Below are positions 6,477 through 11,256 of a stretch of 11,256 nt of DNA, one piece after another. Origin of the DNA: Acidimicrobiia bacterium (GTDB lineage Bacteria; Actinomycetota; Acidimicrobiia; IMCC26256; JAENVU01); contig JANYLF010000194.1 in NCBI GenBank assembly GCA_025357995.1, positions 1 through 11,256 on the forward strand. The letters run 5' to 3'. Under the pieces are notes generated by a model that did no database searches, was not told the origin of the DNA, and saw nothing but the letters and a program-made list of their open reading frames with translations. How positions within the stretch are numbered: the stretch's first letter is position 1; every line of letters begins with the position of its first letter. The position numbers and the translations under genes are program-made.

Positions 6477-7796
6477 ATGGTCGGTGGCGCACTACGGATG
6501 GCCAGCATGGACGACCTCGATCTGCGGATGTCCGAAGGAGTTCGACCGTTGTACGACGCGGTCGTCGCGTTCATCCGCGACGAGGTCGATCCGATCACCG
6601 AGGAGTTCTACCGCCTCGGCGAGGGTCGGGCCGAGCGCTGGAGTTGGGGCGCCGGTCAACTCGAGCTGCTCGACGGCGCCAAGGCCAAGGCACGCGAACA
6701 AGGGCTCTGGAACTTCTTCCTGCCCGACGCGGAAACCGGCCACGGCCTCAGCAACCTCGACTACGCGTACATCGCCAACGAGCTCGGCAAGAACCGGCTC
6801 GCGTCGGAGTGCCTCAACTGTTCCGCGCCGGACACCGGGAATATGGAAGTGCTCGAACGCGTCGGCACTCCCGCACAGAAGGCCGAGTGGCTGGAGCCGC
6901 TGCTCAACGGTGAGATTCGTTCCGCGTTCGCGATGACCGAACCCGGGGTGATGAGTTCCGACGCGCGTCAGATCCAAACGAGCGCGGTGCTCGACGGCGG
7001 TGAGTGGCTGATCAACGGCGAGAAGTTCTTCGCCTCTGGCGCCGGCGACCCTCGGTGCAAGGTCATGATCACGATGGTCCGCACCAGCCCGGACGCCGAC
7101 GCCTACCGACAGCAGTCACAGATCCTCGTGCCGCGCGACACGCCGGGCGTCGAGATCGTTGGCCCGATGTACGTGTTTGGCTCCGACGATGCACCCCACG
7201 GCCATATGCACATCCGCTTCAACGACGTTCGGGTTCCGGAAGCAAACATCCTGCTCGGTGAGGGACGTGGCTTCGAGATCTCCCAGCTGCGGCTCGGCCC
7301 CGGCCGCATCCACCACTGCATGCGGTCCATCGGTGCCGCGGAACGCGCGATCGAGATGATGGTCGACCGCGGAATGAGCCGCGAGGGCTTCGGGAAGAAG
7401 CTCATCAATCTCGGCAAGAACATCGAAGTGGTGTCGCGCGCGCGTATCGAAGTCGAGGCGATGCGCCTCATGGTGCTGCGCGCGGCGAAGGCCATGGACA
7501 CGCTCGGCAACGCCGAGGCGCGCGTCTGGGTGAGCGCGGTGAAGGCGATGGTCCCCGAGAAATGCTGCAACATCGTCGACGAGGCGATGCAGATGCACGG
7601 CGCCGCCGGTATCTCGCAGTGGTTCCCGCTGGCCGACATGTGGCACGGCCTGCGCACGCTGCGTCTCGCCGACGGTCCGGACGAAGTCCACCACCAGGTG
7701 GTGGGACGGGCCGAGGTGAAGGCCCGGATGGCCGAGCGCCCCGCGGACGCGACCGACGGTCACCTCACCCGCGGGTCCACGTTCACCGGACCGTGA
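6477..7796 (+). CDS. Acyl-CoA dehydrogenase, ACAD10/ACAD11-like
   Basis: A 439-residue FAD-dependent acyl-CoA dehydrogenase, predicted to introduce the alpha,beta double bond into an acyl-CoA in the cytoplasm. An N-terminal helical domain (about 15-145) is followed by the FAD-binding strand motif FAMTEPGVMSSDA (151-163), a middle beta domain (about 165-260) and a C-terminal helical domain with REGFGKKL (302-309) and MQMHGAAG (371-378). The LRLADGPDEVH segment (395-405) is characteristic of the ACAD10/ACAD11 subgroup. Where medium-chain dehydrogenases carry the catalytic Glu, this segment places Asp399. Somewhat longer than a standard 380-residue dehydrogenase, as in the subgroup. It stands alone on the plus strand, and its last 14 bases overlap the converging synthetase gene. 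Substrate unknown, but neighbours suggest a fatty or side-chain acid. Confidence 0.94.
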   Translation: MVGGALRMASMDDLDLRMSEGVRPLYDAVVAFIRDEVDPITEEFYRLGEGRAERWSWGAGQLELLDGAKAKAREQGLWNFFLPDAETGHGLSNLDYAYIANELGKNRLASECLNCSAPDTGNMEVLERVGTPAQKAEWLEPLLNGEIRSAFAMTEPGVMSSDARQIQTSAVLDGGEWLINGEKFFASGAGDPRCKVMITMVRTSPDADAYRQQSQILVPRDTPGVEIVGPMYVFGSDDAPHGHMHIRFNDVRVPEANILLGEGRGFEISQLRLGPGRIHHCMRSIGAAERAIEMMVDRGMSREGFGKKLINLGKNIEVVSRARIEVEAMRLMVLRAAKAMDTLGNAEARVWVSAVKAMVPEKCCNIVDEAMQMHGAAGISQWFPLADMWHGLRTLRLADGPDEVHHQVVGRAEVKARMAERPADATDGHLTRGSTFTGP

Positions 7797-9459
7797 GCCC
7801 CGCGACCGCCTCGTCCCGGAGGTGGCGCTTGAAGATCTTGCCGGACGCGATACGCGGCAACGGTTCCGCACTCATGGTGATGTAGCGAGGAACTTCGAAA
7901 CGCGCGAGATGCCGACCGAGGAAGGCGCGTAGCTCGTCGCGGTCGAGGCCGTCGTCGGCGTGAATCGTCGCACCTACCTCTTCGCCGAGCCGTTCGTCGG
8001 GCACCGCGTACACCGCCGCCTCGTGCACGTGGGGGTGCATGAGCAGTGCGGCTTCCACCTGCCCGCACCCGATGTTCTCGCCGCCGCGAATGATGAGGTC
8101 CTTGAGGCGATCAACGATGAAGAGGTAGCCCTCGTCATCGAGATAGGCGACGTCCCCCGTGCGGAACCACCCGTCGACGAACATCTCGGCGTCGACGTCG
8201 GGACGGTTCCAATACCCCGCGAACACCGACGCGCCCCGAACCTGGAGTTCACCGCGTTCCCCCACCGGTAGAGCAGCACCGTCGTCGTCGACCACGCGAA
8301 GATCGAGCACCGCGGAACACCGTCCGGAGCTGGACGGATGATCGACGTAGTCGAGCCCGGAGATCCCTGCACCGATGGCGTTGGTCTCGGTCATCCCCCA
8401 GCCGGTGTTGGGCGCGACCTTCTCGAACGAGGCATCGATCTGGCGGACCTGTTCGGGCGCACGCGGTGCACCTCCGCCGCCCACGACCCGCAATGAGCCG
8501 AGATCGTGGCTGCTGGTGGCGGCGATCCGGACGAGGTCGCCGGTCATCGCGGGCGGCGCAATGAACGAGTTCACGCGCTCGCGCTCGATGAGCTCCGCGG
8601 CATGATCGGGATCCCACTTGTACATGCACACGAGCTTGCGTTGTGCGCGATACGAGGAGAGAAAGACTGCGTGCGAGCCAGTCACATGGAACAGCGGAAC
8701 CGCGAGCAGCGCCGCGTCTTGGACCTTCTGCTCGGTCCGCGCCACTCGATCCGCCGTCTCGGGCTTCCCCGCAACCTTGGCGGCCGCAAACGTGTCGAGT
8801 TCCCACGACAACAGCGCGCTAATCACGTTGCGCTGCGTCGACACGACACCCTTCGGGTGACCGGTCGACCCCGAGGTGTAGAAGATGGTGGCCGGATCGT
8901 CGGGTGCGACGAGGACCTCGGGCATCTCGCACGCCCCGACGGTCGCGAGCCGCGCGTCGAGGGTTGCGCCCGCCATCCGCACGGACAGCACCTCGATGCC
9001 GAGGTCCGGGGAACACTGGCCGAGCCGGTCCAATCGCTCCGCGTCGGCGAACAGCACCTTCGCGCCGGAATCCACGAGACCGTATTCCATCTCCTCCGGC
9101 TGCCACAGCGCGTTCATGCCGACTGCGACCGCCCCGATCGATGTCGCCGCCATGAACGCGAGGATCCACTCGGGATAGTTCCGCATGGAGATCGCCACCC
9201 GATCACCCGGGGCCACGCGGTACTCGTGCACGAGGAGGTGCGCGACCCTCGCGGCCGCGGCATACGTCTCTGCGAACGTCATCCGCTCGTCGTCGTACAC
9301 GAGGAACGGTCGGTCGGTTGCGGTGCTCGCGAACAGTTCCCGCAACGTGGGCGGCGCGTGCTGAAACACGCGCACCGAACCCCGAACCGTCTCGACGGTC
9401 TCGAGTTCGTAGTTCTCGCCCGAAGCAGTCAGCGCGGCCAGCGCCTCCGTGCGATTCAC
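7783..9459 (-). CDS. AMP-forming acyl-CoA synthetase (fatty-acid-CoA ligase type)
   Basis: A 558-residue member of the ANL adenylating superfamily, predicted to activate a carboxylic acid to its acyl-CoA using ATP through an acyl-adenylate. Core motifs in order: P-loop TIFYTSGSTGHPKG (191-204), A5 TGWGMTET (352-359), A7 WFRTGD with Asp436, hinge DRLKDLIIRGGENI with Arg451 (450-463), and the C-terminal catalytic lysine Lys541 in PRIASGKIFKR. All key residues are present, so it should be active. The GTG start at 9459 overlaps the stop of the preceding thiolase-like gene (GTGA, 9456-9459), which fixes the start; the frame stays open upstream to 9858, but that part is antisense-like arginine-rich sequence. 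No separate Shine-Dalgarno is visible, consistent with coupled translation. Last gene of the minus-strand operon. Confidence 0.94.
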   Translation of the reverse strand: MNRTEALAALTASGENYELETVETVRGSVRVFQHAPPTLRELFASTATDRPFLVYDDERMTFAETYAAAARVAHLLVHEYRVAPGDRVAISMRNYPEWILAFMAATSIGAVAVGMNALWQPEEMEYGLVDSGAKVLFADAERLDRLGQCSPDLGIEVLSVRMAGATLDARLATVGACEMPEVLVAPDDPATIFYTSGSTGHPKGVVSTQRNVISALLSWELDTFAAAKVAGKPETADRVARTEQKVQDAALLAVPLFHVTGSHAVFLSSYRAQRKLVCMYKWDPDHAAELIERERVNSFIAPPAMTGDLVRIAATSSHDLGSLRVVGGGGAPRAPEQVRQIDASFEKVAPNTGWGMTETNAIGAGISGLDYVDHPSSSGRCSAVLDLRVVDDDGAALPVGERGELQVRGASVFAGYWNRPDVDAEMFVDGWFRTGDVAYLDDEGYLFIVDRLKDLIIRGGENIGCGQVEAALLMHPHVHEAAVYAVPDERLGEEVGATIHADDGLDRDELRAFLGRHLARFEVPRYITMSAEPLPRIASGKIFKRHLRDEAVAGLTVR

Positions 9460-10628
9460 GCGAACGGTTGCAGCGAGTTGGCGACGACCCACGTGCTGAA
9501 GTACTGGCTGTTCGCGCCGTAGGCCATCGCGAGTGCGACGTTCGCTTCGTCCACCTGGTGCTCGCCCGCCGCGCCGCGCACCTGGTTCGCGGCCTCGGCG
9601 AAGCGCAACAGACCTGACGCTCCGATTGGGTTGCTCGACAGCACTCCCCCGCTCGGATTCACAGGGAAGCTCCCTGTGAGCGCGGTCTCGTCCGCGTCGA
9701 TCATCTTCCAACCGTCGCCGGGCGCGGCGATGTCGTGACCTTCGAGCCAGATCGCTTCGTGCCACGAGAACGGCACGTACAGCTCGGCCACATCGATCTG
9801 CTCGCGCGGGTTGGTGATTCCGGCCTGGCCGTACACATCCCACGCGGCCTGCACACACGCGGCCGGGCGCACCGGGTCACGCCCCGGGAAGCTCGGTGGT
9901 TCACTGCGCGATGACGCACCCAGAATCCATGCCGGCATCCGACCATCAGACGCGGCGGCCCGACCACCCGCTTCGTTCGTGAGGACCACCGCGCACGCAC
10001 CGTCCGAGGACGGGCACGATTCGAGGTAGCGGAGCGGATCCCACAGCATCGGGGACTCCTTCACCTTCTCGATCGAGATGTCTTCGATCCGCAGGTGCGC
10101 GTACGGGTTCTTCAGCGCGTTCTGACGATCCTTGACCGCGACCTTCCATCCGATGTGCTCGGGCGCGCCGCTGCGTTGGATGTACGCGCGGATGAATGGC
10201 GCGAACGCACCGCCCGCGCCGAGCGATGCACCCTTGCCACTGCCCAGAGCGAACTGGGCGTTGCCTTCCGACTGCTTTTCGAACGCGACGGCCAGTACCC
10301 GCTCGTGCTTGCGCGCCTGCACGTGCGACGCCGCGACGATTGCGGTCGTGCCCCCCACCGAACCCGCGGTGTGGACGCGGAACATGGGCTTGCCGACCGC
10401 GCCCAACGCGTCCGACAGATAGAGCTCGGGTTTCATCACACCCTCGAAGAGGTCGGGCGCCTTGCCGATGACCACAGCATCGATATCGGCGAGGGTCATG
10501 TGCGCATCGTCGAGCGCGCGGAACACGGCCTCACGCACGAGCCCGCCGTAGGACACATCGTGTCGGCGCGACTTGTGGTGGGTCTGTCCGACCCCGACGA
10601 TCGCACAAGGTTCCCCATGACCACTCAT
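9456..10628 (-). CDS. Thiolase-like protein lacking the canonical catalytic residues
   Basis: A 390-residue thiolase-fold protein of the lipid-transfer-protein (Ltp/SCP-x thiolase) type. Aligned by eye to the intact thiolase at 4179-5378, the nucleophile loop reads VHTAGSVGG, so Gly89 (followed by Ser90) replaces the Cys. ELHDCF becomes AELYVPF (Tyr284 for His), GHPIAATG becomes SNPIGASG (Asn333 for His), and the C-terminal Cys becomes Ser374 (YGANSQYF). It therefore should not do normal thiolysis. Steroid-side-chain aldolases such as Ltp2 share the fold but use tyrosines, so an aldolase or a structural partner role is possible. The ATG at 10628 overlaps the upstream stop (ATGA) and has ribosome binding site GGAAGGA (complement of 10634-10640), ruling out the longer start at 10670. 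The gene lies between another thiolase-like gene and the synthetase gene. Confidence 0.9.
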   Translation of the reverse strand: MSGHGEPCAIVGVGQTHHKSRRHDVSYGGLVREAVFRALDDAHMTLADIDAVVIGKAPDLFEGVMKPELYLSDALGAVGKPMFRVHTAGSVGGTTAIVAASHVQARKHERVLAVAFEKQSEGNAQFALGSGKGASLGAGGAFAPFIRAYIQRSGAPEHIGWKVAVKDRQNALKNPYAHLRIEDISIEKVKESPMLWDPLRYLESCPSSDGACAVVLTNEAGGRAAASDGRMPAWILGASSRSEPPSFPGRDPVRPAACVQAAWDVYGQAGITNPREQIDVAELYVPFSWHEAIWLEGHDIAAPGDGWKMIDADETALTGSFPVNPSGGVLSSNPIGASGLLRFAEAANQVRGAAGEHQVDEANVALAMAYGANSQYFSTWVVANSLQPFA

Positions 10629-11256
10629 GAGCTTCCTTCCAAGATGCAGATCAAGTTCTGTTGGAGGCACGGGCCCGAGGTCGAGTGCGCCAGGGCGCGG
10701 TTCCCGCCCCTGAAAACGTGATCGGCCGCGTACCCGATGCGGGCGAGACCGGTGGCCATGATCGGGTTCGATGCGAGCGCGCCGCCCGAGCCGTTGACCA
10801 TCACGTCGTCACCGAGTTCGAGCACCCGGCGCAACAGGATCTCTTCGTGCGTGAACGCGGCCTGGAGCTCCGCCACCTCCACCGGACCGGCACTGAGACC
10901 GGAGGCCGCCGCCGCGATGCGCGTCGATGGCGAGTCAGTGAGATCTCGATATCCGGGGTTGTGACATTCGGTGCGGTGATCGAACCCGGTGATGAACGCG
11001 GGACGGTCTCGAAGTTCGCGCGCGCGGTCCCCGGTTGCGAGCACCATCGCGGCGGCGCCATCGGTGATCGGTGGAAGATCATGACGGCGGAGCGGCTCGC
11101 GCACGTACTCGCCCGCGAGCAGTGCGTCGACATCGAACTCGCCCGCCACTTGCGCGTTGGGGTTCGCCATCGCGGCGCGGCGCGACCGAGCAGCAACGTT
11201 GGCCATCGCGCGCTCGTCGGCGATTCCCGCCGCGATCAACGCCCGCGCTTGGAGCG
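10625..11256 (-). CDS. Thiolase-like protein (C-terminal half, cut by the window edge)
   Basis: The C-terminal 209 or so residues of a second thiolase-fold protein; the frame is open to the right edge (LQARAL precedes the TTG at 11239), so the true start is outside. Thiolase features are SRRAAMANPNAQ, DGAAAMVL, a PVEVAELQAAFTHEEI segment, MVNGSGGALASNPIMATG, and HSTSGPCLQQN near the end. The position of the catalytic His in GHP is Asn (codon at 10768-10766), and the ELHDCF His position is Gln (10864-10862). The nucleophile region is not visible. It is not a close copy of the adjacent thiolase-like protein but shares its Asn-Pro change. The stop overlaps the next gene's ATG by 4 bases, so both are likely made together and may form a heteromer. 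Adjacent pairs of such genes occur in actinobacteria (recalled: ltp3/ltp4 of mycobacteria). Confidence 0.88.
   Translation of the reverse strand, partial: LQARALIAAGIADERAMANVAARSRRAAMANPNAQVAGEFDVDALLAGEYVREPLRRHDLPPITDGAAAMVLATGDRARELRDRPAFITGFDHRTECHNPGYRDLTDSPSTRIAAAASGLSAGPVEVAELQAAFTHEEILLRRVLELGDDVMVNGSGGALASNPIMATGLARIGYAADHVFRGGNRALAHSTSGPCLQQNLICILEGSS
10634..10640 (-). promoter_or_regulatory. Ribosome binding site of the complete thiolase-like gene
   Basis: On the minus strand GGAAGGA lies 5 bases before the ATG at 10628, inside the end of the upstream gene. It decides that start. Confidence 0.65.

Noticed and set aside
9460..9858. 133-residue N-terminal extension of the acyl-CoA synthetase frame.
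   Set aside because: It lies inside the thiolase-like gene on the same strand in another frame, is arginine-rich and unlike any synthetase N-terminus; the GTG at 9459 with the GTGA overlap is a better start.

Overview
The window is GC-rich (about two thirds G+C by eye), densely coded DNA with short intergenic gaps, several 4-base start/stop overlaps, and GTG and ATG starts. The gene content (several acyl-CoA enzymes, a DUF35 protein with a thiolase, and a lipoprotein esterase of a kind also found in mycobacteria) suggests a high-GC actinobacterium. An acidimicrobial or other poorly cultured lineage is possible, but the sequence alone does not settle this. No RNA gene, CRISPR array, insertion sequence or phage gene was seen.

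Region 1 (1-3674, plus strand): the end of an ABC-transporter operon with two different LolD/MacB-type ATPase genes, the first cut by the window edge, followed by one 885-residue FtsX-type permease with about ten membrane segments. The genes overlap by 4 and 13 bases and look co-translated.

Region 2 (3767-5378, plus strand): a two-gene module of a zinc-ribbon/OB-fold DUF35 protein and an SCP2-type thiolase that keeps the Cys-His-Cys active site. Its second ribosome binding site overlaps the stop codon of the first gene.

Region 3 (5391-6407, minus strand): a single gene for a secreted lipoprotein esterase of the polyhydroxybutyrate-depolymerase/feruloyl-esterase type. It meets the thiolase gene tail to tail at a short hairpin. 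It is divergent from region 4, with a 69-base gap that holds candidate promoters for both directions.

Region 4 (6477-7796, plus strand): an acyl-CoA dehydrogenase resembling the ACAD10/ACAD11 group. Its 3' end overlaps the converging region 5 by 14 bases.

Region 5 (7783-11256, minus strand): an operon read right to left, with a thiolase-like protein cut by the right edge, a second complete thiolase-like protein, and an AMP-forming acyl-CoA synthetase. All are joined by 4-base overlaps. The complete thiolase-like protein lacks the canonical catalytic Cys and His residues. The partial one has changed residues at every active-site position that can be seen.

Together regions 2, 4 and 5 supply CoA activation (synthetase), alpha,beta-dehydrogenation (dehydrogenase) and C-C bond cleavage or formation (thiolase/DUF35). 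That is most of a beta-oxidation-like route for a fatty acid, sterol side chain or other carboxylic acid. The actual substrate cannot be read from the sequence. The most interesting point is the tightly coupled pair of thiolase-fold proteins that lack normal thiolase chemistry.
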